Below, one piece after another: positions 1-6,507 of a stretch of 9,419 bases of DNA (its first letter is position 1; every line of letters starts with the position of its first letter). Below the pieces are notes generated by a model that worked only from the letters and a program-made list of their open reading frames with translations, was not told the origin of the DNA and made no database searches. Location of the stretch: positions 1 to 9,419 of the forward strand of contig JAHFGZ010000038.1 of the NCBI GenBank assembly GCA_023247155.1, in the 5' to 3' direction. The DNA comes from Candidatus Omnitrophota bacterium (GTDB lineage: Bacteria > Omnitrophota > Gorgyraeia > Aquiviventales > Aquiviventaceae). The translations under genes were made by a program, and so were the position numbers.

Positions 1-167
1 AGATCCACACGATCGGCGAGCTGGTGGAGAAGACGCCGCAGGAGCTGCTCAAGTACCGCAACTTCGGCAAGAAGTCGCTGGCGGAGATCGACGAGCTCCT
101 GCACGGGATGGGCCTGCAGCTTGGCATGAGCCCGAAAGGCCAGCCGGCCGAGCAGACCAGCGAGTGA
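1..167 (+). CDS. rpoA: DNA-directed RNA polymerase alpha subunit, C-terminal fragment
   Basis: Partial gene, cut by the left edge; the reading frame begins at base 3 and gives 54 codons before TGA at 165-167. The visible part is the end of the alpha C-terminal domain, which binds UP-element DNA and activators. The stretch IHTIGELVEKTPQELL, then NFGKKSLAEIDELL and GMGLQLGM, is the helix-hairpin-helix pattern of alpha-CTD (compare NFGRKSLNEIKE and MGLSLGM in typical RpoA). The stop overlaps the rplQ start by one base (TGATG), the usual order at the end of the alpha operon. Identification is by recalled family motifs and is very secure even though only the tail is present. Confidence 0.95.
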   Translation, partial: IHTIGELVEKTPQELLKYRNFGKKSLAEIDELLHGMGLQLGMSPKGQPAEQTSE

Positions 168-697
168 TGCGCCACGGCACCCGGACCCAGCGGCTCTCGC
201 TGCCGAGCGAGCACCGGGCCGCGGTGCTGCACGGGCTCGTGCAGCAGCTCATCCTCCACGGCCAGATCCGGACGACGTACGCGCGCGCCAAGGAAGCGCA
301 GCGGCTCGCCGACCGGCTGGTCACGCTGGGCAAGGCGGGCGGCGTCCCCGCGCGGCGCCGGGCCTTCCGCGTCCTGCAGGACCGCGCGCTCGTGAAGCAG
401 CTCTTCGGCGAGATCGCGCCGCGCCATGTGGACCTCTCCGGAGGGTACACCCGGGTGCTGCGGCTGTCGGTCCGGCGCGGAGACGGCGCCCAGCAGGCGC
501 TGCTGGCCTTCAGCCGCCTCCCCGCCGGCGTGACCGCAGCACCCCCGAGAGCCAAACCCGCGCAGACGCCCCAGGCCTCCGCAGCGCCCACCCGCCAGCC
601 GCCGCGACCCGCAGGAGAGGCGAAGAAACCCAAAGGCCTGTTTGAGGGGCTGCGGCATCTCTGGACCCGGCAGAAGAAGGGAAGCGCCGCATCGTGA
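167..697 (+). CDS. rplQ: 50S ribosomal protein L17 with C-terminal extension
   Basis: L17 is a structural protein of the large ribosomal subunit. The 176-residue product begins MRHGTRTQRLSLPSEHR. The family core follows: a LVQQLILHGQIRTT helix/strand (about residues 24-37), AKEAQRLADRLVTLGKAG (about 41-58), ARRRAF, and GGYTRVLRLSVRRGDGAQQALL near residues 92-113. E. coli L17 is 127 residues. Here the core ends near residue 117 and about 59 residues follow, rich in Pro, Ala, Lys and Arg and ending KKPKGLFEGLRHLWTRQKKG. The ATG at 167 is preferred over GTG at 164 because it matches the universal MRH start and makes a one-base overlap with the rpoA stop. The N-terminal basic stretch is somewhat divergent from the usual MRHRKxGRKLGR. 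Confidence 0.95.
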   Translation: MRHGTRTQRLSLPSEHRAAVLHGLVQQLILHGQIRTTYARAKEAQRLADRLVTLGKAGGVPARRRAFRVLQDRALVKQLFGEIAPRHVDLSGGYTRVLRLSVRRGDGAQQALLAFSRLPAGVTAAPPRAKPAQTPQASAAPTRQPPRPAGEAKKPKGLFEGLRHLWTRQKKGSAAS

Positions 698-710
698 TCC
701 CACGCCCTGC

Positions 711-736
711 GCAGGTTCGCACCTCTGCGGACCTGC
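711..736 (+). terminator. Stem-loop after rplQ (possible terminator or attenuator)
   Basis: The left arm GCAGGTTCGCA (711-721) pairs with TGCGGACCTGC (726-736) around the four-base loop CCTC. This is an 11-bp stem with one G-T wobble. It starts 14 bases after the rplQ stop and ends 6 bases before the aspartate aminotransferase ATG. No run of T follows, so it is not a canonical intrinsic terminator. It could mark the 3' end of the ribosomal-protein transcript, stabilise that RNA, or limit read-through into the metabolic genes. The pairing is seen directly; the function is inferred. Confidence 0.4.
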
Positions 737-742
737 CGCTTC

Positions 743-1939
743 ATGTCCGCCGCGATGACGTCCATCGCACTCGCTGACCGCCTCCGGCACATCGAGGGCT
801 CGCCGACCCTGGCGCTCGCCGCAACGGCCAAGGCGCTCGCCAAGGCGGGCAAACCGGTCCTCGACTTCACCGCCGGCGAACCGGACTTCCCCACTCCGCC
901 GGCGATCAAGGCCGCCGCCATCAAGGCGATTGAGCACAACTGCACCAAATATACGCCGGTGGCCGGCATCCTCGAACTCCGCAAGGCCATTGCAAACACC
1001 CTTGCGCGTCGTCTAGGGAGACCGTATGCGGATGCTGAGGTGATGGTCACTTGCGGCGCTAAGCAGGCGCTCTACAACGCCTTGCAGGTGCTCTGCAACC
1101 CTGGGGACGAAGTCGTCGTCCTCACCCCGCACTGGGTGAGCTACGAGCCGCTCGTGCTATTGGCTGCCGCAAAGCCGGTGTTCGTCGAGACGACAGAAGC
1201 GGACGGCTTTCAGCCTGACCCGGCCGCGGTGAAGCGGGCGATCACCTCGAAGACGAAGGCGATCATCCTCAACAGCCCATCGAATCCGACCGGGGCGGTC
1301 ATCGAGGAATCCAGACTGAAAGAGCTGGCCGCTGTGTTGAAGGGTGCGCGCTCCGACGAGAGCCTCTTCATGATCAGCGACGAGATTTACGACCAGATTG
1401 TCTTCCCGCCAGCTCGGTCGTACTCGATCGTTCAGGTTGACCCAACGCTGATCGACCGGACGATTCTGGTCAACGGCGTCTCCAAAAGCTACAGCATGAC
1501 GGGCTGGCGCATCGGCTATGCGGCCGGCCCACAGCACGTCATCGACGCCATGATCAACCTGCAGAGCCACTCGACATCAAACCCGACGTCCATCAGCCAA
1601 TACGCCGCGCTCGAGGCGATCACGGGTGATCAGCGGGAAGTTCAGCGCATGGCTGAGGAATTTCAGCGCCGGCGGGATGCGTTGGTTGGCGGCCTCAATG
1701 GGATCCCAGGCCTGTCCTGTTTCAATCCACAAGGCGCCTTCTATGCGTGGTGCAACATCAGCGGACTGAAGCAGCCGGCTGACACGATCGCCTCGCGATG
1801 GTTGGAAGAGGCGTTCATCGCGACCGTGCCTGGCGAGGGATTCGGCTCGCGCAAACATGTCCGGTTCAGCTTCGCGACGTCGCGTGAGACGATTCAGGAA
1901 GGTGTCACGCGTCTCACACAATGGCTTCACAAGCCATGA
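743..1939 (+). CDS. aspC: Pyridoxal-phosphate aspartate aminotransferase (class I/II, subgroup Ib-like)
   Basis: 398 residues, normal for the family. It probably exchanges amino groups between aspartate/oxaloacetate and glutamate/2-oxoglutarate in the cytosol. PLP-enzyme landmarks are in order: FTAGEPDFPTP (about 42-52), KYTPVAGILELRKAI (69-83), CGAKQALYNA (104-113, phosphate binding), SPSNPTG with N181, SDEIYD with D213 and Y216, and SKSYSMTGWRIGY with Schiff-base K248 and R256. R374 in HVRFSFA is the expected carboxylate-binding arginine. No Shine-Dalgarno is evident before ATG 743; ATG at 755 (MTSIALADRL) is an alternative start. From about base 905 onward GC is clearly lower than in neighbouring genes (see findings). 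Related Ib enzymes can also use prephenate or aromatic substrates, so the exact substrate is less certain than the family. Confidence 0.9.
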   Translation: MSAAMTSIALADRLRHIEGSPTLALAATAKALAKAGKPVLDFTAGEPDFPTPPAIKAAAIKAIEHNCTKYTPVAGILELRKAIANTLARRLGRPYADAEVMVTCGAKQALYNALQVLCNPGDEVVVLTPHWVSYEPLVLLAAAKPVFVETTEADGFQPDPAAVKRAITSKTKAIILNSPSNPTGAVIEESRLKELAAVLKGARSDESLFMISDEIYDQIVFPPARSYSIVQVDPTLIDRTILVNGVSKSYSMTGWRIGYAAGPQHVIDAMINLQSHSTSNPTSISQYAALEAITGDQREVQRMAEEFQRRRDALVGGLNGIPGLSCFNPQGAFYAWCNISGLKQPADTIASRWLEEAFIATVPGEGFGSRKHVRFSFATSRETIQEGVTRLTQWLHKP

Positions 1940-3039
1940 CCTATGCTGTGACATTCATCCCTGGCGATGGCATCGGGCCGGAGGTGGCGTGGGCGGCCCG
2001 ACGCTGCCTCGACGCGACCGGGGTGGCGTTCCAGTGGGACGAGCGGATCGCCGGGGAGGCGGCCATCGCCCGGTTTCAGACGCCGCTGCCGGAGGAGACG
2101 CTCCAGTCCATCCGCGACAACCGCGTGGCGATCAAGGGCCCCATCACGACCCCGATCGGCAAGGGGTTCCGGTCCGTGAACGTCGCGCTGCGCAAGCAGC
2201 TCAACCTCTTCGCCTGCGTGCGCCCCTGCCGGACGTACGCGGGCGTGCGCGCGCCGGTGGCCCAGGTCGACCTGATCGTCGTCCGCGAGAACACGGAAGA
2301 CCTCTACGCGGGCATCGAGTTCGCCGCCGGCGAGCCCCGCACCCGCCAGCTGATCGCCCAGCTGCGGGACTGGTCCCAGCAGGCGATCCAGGAGGATGCG
2401 GCCATCAGCATCAAGCCGATCTCCACGACCGCGACGGAGCGCATCGTGCGGTTTGCCTGCGAGTACGCGCTCGCGCACGGCCGGAAAAAGGTGACGGCGG
2501 TCCACAAAGCGAATATCATGAAATATACGGACGGCCTCTTCATGGAGACCGCCCGCCGCGTGGCGGAGGCCTACGCCGGCCGCCTCGCCTTTGAGGACCG
2601 GCTGGTGGACGCCACGTGCATGCAGCTCGTCCTCCGGCCCGGGGAGTTCGACGTGCTGGTGCTGCCCAATCTCTATGGCGATATCCTCTCGGATCTCTGC
2701 GCCGGCCTCATCGGGGGGCTCGGCATCGCGCCGGGGGCCAACATCGGGAAGGAGGCGGCGGTGTTCGAGGCGGTCCACGGCAGCGCCCCGAAGTACGCCG
2801 GGCAGAACAAGGTGAACCCGACGGCGATGATCCTCTCCGGCGTCATGCTGCTGCGCCACGTGGGGGAGCGCGAGGCGGCGGACCGGCTGGATGCGGCGGT
2901 CGCGGCGGTGCTGCGGGACGGCCGCGACGTGACGTATGACCTGAAGCCGGAGCGCAACGACCCGACCGCGGTCGGCACGAAGGAGATGGCCAACGCCGTG
3001 ATCGAGCAACTCAAAACGGTCAAAGTAAGAATCCCATGA
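1936..3039 (+). CDS. icd: Isocitrate dehydrogenase, probably NADP-dependent
   Basis: Oxidatively decarboxylates isocitrate to 2-oxoglutarate in the TCA cycle. The 367-residue product belongs to the isocitrate/isopropylmalate dehydrogenase family. It opens with FIPGDGIGPEV. The E. coli Icd substrate residues are all recognisable: S80, N82 and R86 in RSVNVALR, R96 in CVRPCR, R117 and Y124 in VRENTEDLYAGIE, K191 in VHKANIMK, and D225, D249 and D253 (NLYGDILSDL). SVNVALR marks isocitrate rather than isopropylmalate as substrate. HGSAPKYAG...V carries K286, Y287 and V293, matching the NADP-binding Lys344/Tyr345/Val351 of E. coli, and Y334 matches Tyr391; the Arg395 position appears to be proline. 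It is about 50 residues shorter than E. coli Icd (416). ATG 1936 is preferred because it forms ATGA with the upstream stop; ATG 1921 is possible. No Shine-Dalgarno is seen, suggesting coupled translation. Confidence 0.9.
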   Translation: MTYAVTFIPGDGIGPEVAWAARRCLDATGVAFQWDERIAGEAAIARFQTPLPEETLQSIRDNRVAIKGPITTPIGKGFRSVNVALRKQLNLFACVRPCRTYAGVRAPVAQVDLIVVRENTEDLYAGIEFAAGEPRTRQLIAQLRDWSQQAIQEDAAISIKPISTTATERIVRFACEYALAHGRKKVTAVHKANIMKYTDGLFMETARRVAEAYAGRLAFEDRLVDATCMQLVLRPGEFDVLVLPNLYGDILSDLCAGLIGGLGIAPGANIGKEAAVFEAVHGSAPKYAGQNKVNPTAMILSGVMLLRHVGEREAADRLDAAVAAVLRDGRDVTYDLKPERNDPTAVGTKEMANAVIEQLKTVKVRIP

Positions 3040-3045
3040 CCCGGC

Positions 3046-3118
3046 AATGCGGAGTGCGGAATGCGGAGTGCGGAATGGAACCCAAGCATTCCGAATTCCG
3101 CATTCCGAATTCCGCATT
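3046..3118. repeat. Imperfect long inverted repeat built of 14-base units
   Basis: The left arm (3046-3077) is two exact copies of AATGCGGAGTGCGG plus AATG. The right arm (3087-3118), read as reverse complement, is two copies of AATGCGGAATTCGG plus AATG. The arms match at 28 of 32 positions and flank the nine-base loop GAACCCAAG. It fills most of the 106-base gap between icd and lipA. A T-rich tract (TTCTTTTTT, 3127-3135) lies 8 bases past the stem, so a role as a weak bidirectional terminator or transcript-end stabiliser is possible. Similar GGAATGCGG-type hairpins are, from memory, dispersed intergenic repeats in several uncultured bacterial lineages. Structure is direct observation; function and family membership are inference. 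Confidence 0.85.
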
Positions 3119-3145
3119 CGACCTGCTTCTTTTTTGGTGCGCCTG

Positions 3146-4030
3146 ATGCAGCGGTATCCGACGTGGTTGAGACAGACGTTCAGCCCTGACGGGGCCGCCC
3201 GCGGGGTCCGCGCGCTGGTCGAGGACCTGCGTCTGGAAACCGTCTGCGAGCGCGCGCGCTGCCCCAATCTGCGCGAATGCTGGTCGCAGCGGCAACTCAC
3301 GTTCATGATCCTGGGCGAGCGCTGCACCCGCAGCTGCCGCTTCTGCGCGGTGGCGCACGGGCGGCCCGAGCCGGTCGAGGCCGATGAGCCCTGGCGCGTG
3401 GCGGAGGCGGTGCGGCGCCTCGGCCTTGCGCACGTCGTCATCACGTCGGTGGCGCGGGACGACCTCCGGGATGAGGGCGCCGGGCACTTCGTCGAGGTCA
3501 TCCGGACGGTTCGCCGCGAGAACCCGGGCGTGACGGTGGAAACCCTGGTCCCGGACTTCCACGGCCGGGAGGAGCTGGTGCAGACGCTCGTCGTGGGCGG
3601 GCGGCCCGACGTCTTCGCCCACAACGTCGAGACGGTCGAGCGGCTCTCCGGCCTCCTGCGGCCGCAGGCGGCCTACCGCCGGTCGCTGCGCGTCCTCGGG
3701 CTGGCCGCCTCGCGGGGCGGCTCGTGCCGGATCAAGTCCAGCCTCATGCTCGGCCTGGGCGAGACCCCGGAGGAGATGGGGCAGGTCTTTGACGACCTCC
3801 GGGGCGCCGGCGTCACCCACCTCACCATCGGGCAGTACCTCCGGCCGGACGCCGACCATCTGCCCGTGATGGAGTATGTCAGCCCGAAGCGCTTCGAGGA
3901 GTATGCGGCGCTCGCGTACCGGGCCGGGTTCGCCTGGGTGCGCTCCGGCCCGTTTGTCCGCAGCTCGTATCATGCCGCCGAAGGCGTACCAAGACTATCG
4001 GGAACCGGACCCGGGACTATCGCATCATGA
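3146..4030 (+). CDS. lipA: Lipoyl synthase (radical SAM)
   Basis: Inserts two sulfur atoms into protein-bound octanoyl groups to make the lipoyl cofactor of pyruvate dehydrogenase, 2-oxoglutarate dehydrogenase and the glycine cleavage system. The product is 294 residues, within the usual size. It has both iron-sulfur motifs: the auxiliary CX4CX5C (C34, C39, C45 in TVCERARCPNLRECW) and the radical-SAM CX3CX2C (C60, C64, C67 in RCTRSCRFC). The C-terminal GPFVRSSYHA (268-277) holds the RSSY serine that ligates the auxiliary cluster. ATG 3146 (MQRYPTWLRQTF) is chosen because an in-frame ATG at 3047 would translate the inverted repeat. GTG 3137 is possible. No clear Shine-Dalgarno precedes either. 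No lipB or lplA is in the window. The stop overlaps the next gene by ATGA. Confidence 0.96.
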   Translation: MQRYPTWLRQTFSPDGAARGVRALVEDLRLETVCERARCPNLRECWSQRQLTFMILGERCTRSCRFCAVAHGRPEPVEADEPWRVAEAVRRLGLAHVVITSVARDDLRDEGAGHFVEVIRTVRRENPGVTVETLVPDFHGREELVQTLVVGGRPDVFAHNVETVERLSGLLRPQAAYRRSLRVLGLAASRGGSCRIKSSLMLGLGETPEEMGQVFDDLRGAGVTHLTIGQYLRPDADHLPVMEYVSPKRFEEYAALAYRAGFAWVRSGPFVRSSYHAAEGVPRLSGTGPGTIAS

Positions 4031-5304
4031 CTCGTCGTATCCCCCTTTCCATCCGCCGCGTCCAGCGGCAGCTCCGCGAGCGGACCCGCCGGGAGCTTGC
4101 GCGGAGCAACCGCCGGCTGTTCCACGAGGCGAATCGGCTCAAGCGGCTGCCGCTCTACCTCTTCACCATCCTGGATGAGCTCAAGGCCCAGGCCAACGCG
4201 CGCGGGATCGACGTGATCGACTTAGGGATGGGCAACCCGGACTTGCCGCCGCCGACGCACGTCGTCGCCGAGCTGGTCAGGCAGGCGAAGCGGCCGGCAA
4301 ACCACCGCTACTCCCGCAAGGGCGGGGATGTCGAGCAGAAGCTGCTGGAGGTCATCGCGGCCTGGTACCACCGCAAGTTCCGGGTCTCGCTGGACCCGGG
4401 CGCCGAGGTGCTGCCGCTCATCGGGTCGAAGGAAGGCATCTCGCACCTCTCGCTGGCCTTCCTCAATCACGACGATATCGCGCTCGTGCCGAACCCGACC
4501 TACCCGGTGCACTTCAACGGGGTCGTCATGGCCGGCGGCATCCTGTACAACCTGCCGATCCACGCCGAGACGCACTGGCTGCCGGACCTCCACGCCATCC
4601 CCAAGAGCGTCCTGCGCCAATCCAAGCTGCTCTTCCTGAGTTATCCCCACAACCCGACGACCGCGGTGGCGGATCTGCGCTTCTTCAAGGAGGCGGTGGC
4701 GTGGGCCCGGGCCCACCGGATCATGATCATCCACGACTTCGCCTACTCCGACATCACCTTCGACGGGTTCCGGGCGCCGAGCATCCTCGAGGTCCCGGGG
4801 GCGAAAGAGGTGTGCGTGGAGTTCCACACCCTCTCGAAGTCGTACAGCCTGCCGGGCCTGCGCCTGGGCTTCGGGGTGGGGAACCGGGACGTCCTGGCCT
4901 CCCTCGCGAAGACCAAGAGCTACATCGACTTCGGCATCTTCCGGGCGGTGCAGTGGGCCGCCATCGCCGCCCTGGCCGGCCCCCAGGACTACGTCCACCG
5001 CGCGGTCGCCACGTACGCCAGGCGGCGCGACCTGGCCGTGGACGGGCTGGCGGGAATCGGCTGGCACGTCCCGAAGCCGAAGGGCACATTCTACATTTGG
5101 ACGAAGATCCCGCTCACGTTCAACGCCCTGACCTCGCTTGAGTTCGCCACGCTCCTCATGCAGGAAGCCGGCGTGGTCGTCTCTCCCGGCAGCGGGTTCG
5201 GGGAGCACGGGGAAGGGTTCGTCCGCTTCGCGCTCGTCGAGCCCGAGCCGCGCCTGCGTGAAGCGATCAAGCGCATCGCGAGGGTCCTGCAGATGGACGA
5301 TTGA
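4027..5304 (+). CDS. alaC: AlaC-like alanine (glutamate-pyruvate) aminotransferase
   Basis: A fold-type I PLP aminotransferase of 425 residues that most likely interconverts pyruvate and alanine with glutamate/2-oxoglutarate. It follows recalled E. coli AlaC (YfdZ) along most of its length: RLPLYLFTILDELK, DLGMGNPD, IGSKEG (132-137), VPNPTYP, NPTT with N209, HDFAYSDI with D237 and Y240, EFHTLSKSYSLPG with Schiff-base K271, LGFGVGN, KSYIDFGIF, and VSPGSGFGEHGEGFVRFAL with R400. AlaC-type GWRIGF is replaced by GLRLGF, keeping R279. Residues 1-32 form an extra N-terminal segment with 12 arginines. Start 4027 is supported by the ATGA overlap with lipA, but it lacks a good Shine-Dalgarno. LL-diaminopimelate aminotransferase is a related alternative; the close AlaC resemblance argues against it. 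Confidence 0.87.
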   Translation: MTRRIPLSIRRVQRQLRERTRRELARSNRRLFHEANRLKRLPLYLFTILDELKAQANARGIDVIDLGMGNPDLPPPTHVVAELVRQAKRPANHRYSRKGGDVEQKLLEVIAAWYHRKFRVSLDPGAEVLPLIGSKEGISHLSLAFLNHDDIALVPNPTYPVHFNGVVMAGGILYNLPIHAETHWLPDLHAIPKSVLRQSKLLFLSYPHNPTTAVADLRFFKEAVAWARAHRIMIIHDFAYSDITFDGFRAPSILEVPGAKEVCVEFHTLSKSYSLPGLRLGFGVGNRDVLASLAKTKSYIDFGIFRAVQWAAIAALAGPQDYVHRAVATYARRRDLAVDGLAGIGWHVPKPKGTFYIWTKIPLTFNALTSLEFATLLMQEAGVVVSPGSGFGEHGEGFVRFALVEPEPRLREAIKRIARVLQMDD

Positions 5305-5325
5305 CGCGCCGCGCCGGGAGCCACG

Positions 5326-6507
5326 ATGAACGGACGACGGTTCCTCTTGCTGCACATCACCGCCCGCTCGGGCCACCATCGCGCCAGCTGCGCCGTCGAG
5401 CAGACCGTCAGATCCCTCGACCCCTCCGCGACGATCGTCAACCTCGACGCCTTCCAGTTCACCAGCCGGTTCGTCCGCTGGGCGATCACCCGCACGTACA
5501 CCTCACTGATCCATCACCAACCCGACGTCTGGGAGTACCTCTACGACAACCCCTCGGTCCATCGCCGCCTGCAGGTCTTCCGGGCGCTGCTCCACCGCTA
5601 CCAGGCCGCCAAGCTCCAGCAGCTCCTGGACACGGTGCGGCCCGATGCCATCGCCTGCACCCAGGCCTACCCCTGCGGGGTGGTCGCGGATTTCAAGAAG
5701 CAGCGCAACCTGCGCGTGCCGCTCATCGGTGTGTTGACGGACTACGCCCCGCACCTCTACTGGTTCCATGACACCGTCGACGCGTACGTGGTCCCGTCCG
5801 AGCAGGTCAAGCGACGCTTCGTCACCCGGGGGGTGGAGCCGTCCCGGGTGCGGGTGCTGGGCATCCCGATCGACCCGCGGTTCCGTGACCCGGTCGACCG
5901 GCAGGCGTCCGCCCGGCGGTTCGGTCTGAGCCTCGAGCAGCCCGTGCTCCTCATCATGGGCGGCGGCAGCGGGTTCGGCCAACTGCGGGAGATCGTCCTC
6001 AGCCTCGATACGCTGCCGCACCCCTGCCAGCTCGTCGTCCTCGCGGGGACGAACCGTCCGCTCCTCTCCTGGCTGCAGGGCCAGCGGTTCCGGCACCGGG
6101 TGCTGGCCGTCGGCTACACCCAGGACGTGCCGCAGCTCATGTCCCTCGCCACGCTGCTCGTCAGCAAGCCGGGCGGCCTGACGACCTCCGAAGCGCTGGC
6201 CAAGCACCTGCCGCTCGTCATCGTCAATCCCATCCCGGGCCAGGAGGCGTACAACGCCCGTTTCCTGCTCTCCCAGGGGGCGGCGGTCCAGGCCGCGTCG
6301 GCCGCGACGGTCCGGCAACCCGTGCGCGACCTCCTCGATAACCCGGAAGACGTAGAGGCGCTGAGGCGGCGCAACGCTGAACTGGCGCACCCCACGGCGG
6401 CGCTCGACATCACGCGGCTGCTGTGCGAGCTGGCCGACCAGTACCGCGGCGCGTCCCCCCAGCCTGAGGAGGGCCCTCCCCGGCCCATCGCGGAGGTGCT
6501 CTCGTGA
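5326..6507 (+). CDS. GT28 glycosyltransferase, MGDG synthase / processive diacylglycerol glucosyltransferase-like
   Basis: Predicted to transfer glucose or galactose from a UDP-sugar onto diacylglycerol or a similar lipid at the cytoplasmic membrane face. 393 residues, typical of UgtP/MGDG-synthase proteins. The N-terminal acceptor domain has LHITARSGHHRA (9-20), the position of the family's GGHxxAA loop, then DTVRPDAIACTQAYPCG, a TDYAPHLYW segment (138-146) and VPSEQVKRRF. The C-terminal nucleotide-sugar domain has VLGIPIDPRF, MGGGSGFGQL (211-220), LVSKPGGLTTSEALA (278-292) and PIPGQEAYNA (302-311). The last 25 residues are Pro/Glu rich. A Shine-Dalgarno GGGAG (5316-5320) lies five bases before ATG. 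It is the first gene of a probable acyltransferase/GT2 module. Sugar and acceptor cannot be read from sequence; a MurG-like role is unlikely given the MGDG-type N-terminal domain. Confidence 0.85.
   Translation: MNGRRFLLLHITARSGHHRASCAVEQTVRSLDPSATIVNLDAFQFTSRFVRWAITRTYTSLIHHQPDVWEYLYDNPSVHRRLQVFRALLHRYQAAKLQQLLDTVRPDAIACTQAYPCGVVADFKKQRNLRVPLIGVLTDYAPHLYWFHDTVDAYVVPSEQVKRRFVTRGVEPSRVRVLGIPIDPRFRDPVDRQASARRFGLSLEQPVLLIMGGGSGFGQLREIVLSLDTLPHPCQLVVLAGTNRPLLSWLQGQRFRHRVLAVGYTQDVPQLMSLATLLVSKPGGLTTSEALAKHLPLVIVNPIPGQEAYNARFLLSQGAAVQAASAATVRQPVRDLLDNPEDVEALRRRNAELAHPTAALDITRLLCELADQYRGASPQPEEGPPRPIAEVLS

Noticed and set aside
49..1050. A 333-codon minus-strand open frame across rpoA, rplQ and aspC
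   Set aside because: It runs antisense to three recognisable genes and their gaps, and its sequence resembles no family I know.
3119..3136. Classical intrinsic terminator before lipA
   Set aside because: The T-rich tract begins 8 bases after the stem instead of directly at it, and the stem has mismatches. I report the repeat but do not call a firm terminator.
3047..3145. In-frame upstream start for lipA adding 33 residues
   Set aside because: The added residues are a translation of the inverted repeat (RSAECGVRNG, FRIPHSEFRI), not conserved LipA sequence.
1927..3624. A 565-codon open frame on the minus strand across icd and lipA
   Set aside because: Antisense shadow of two well-identified genes in GC-rich DNA. 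Its translation is Arg/Pro/Ala-rich low-complexity sequence with no recognisable domain.
3993..4022. Short direct repeat GACTATCG at 3993-4000 and 4015-4022 near the lipA end
   Set aside because: Eight bases repeated within coding sequence is easily chance, and no element is attached.
5326..6507. Reading the GT28 protein as MurG of peptidoglycan synthesis
   Set aside because: The N-terminal GHHRA loop, TDYAPHLYW and PIPGQEAYN patterns fit MGDG-synthase/UgtP enzymes better, and no mur genes are nearby.
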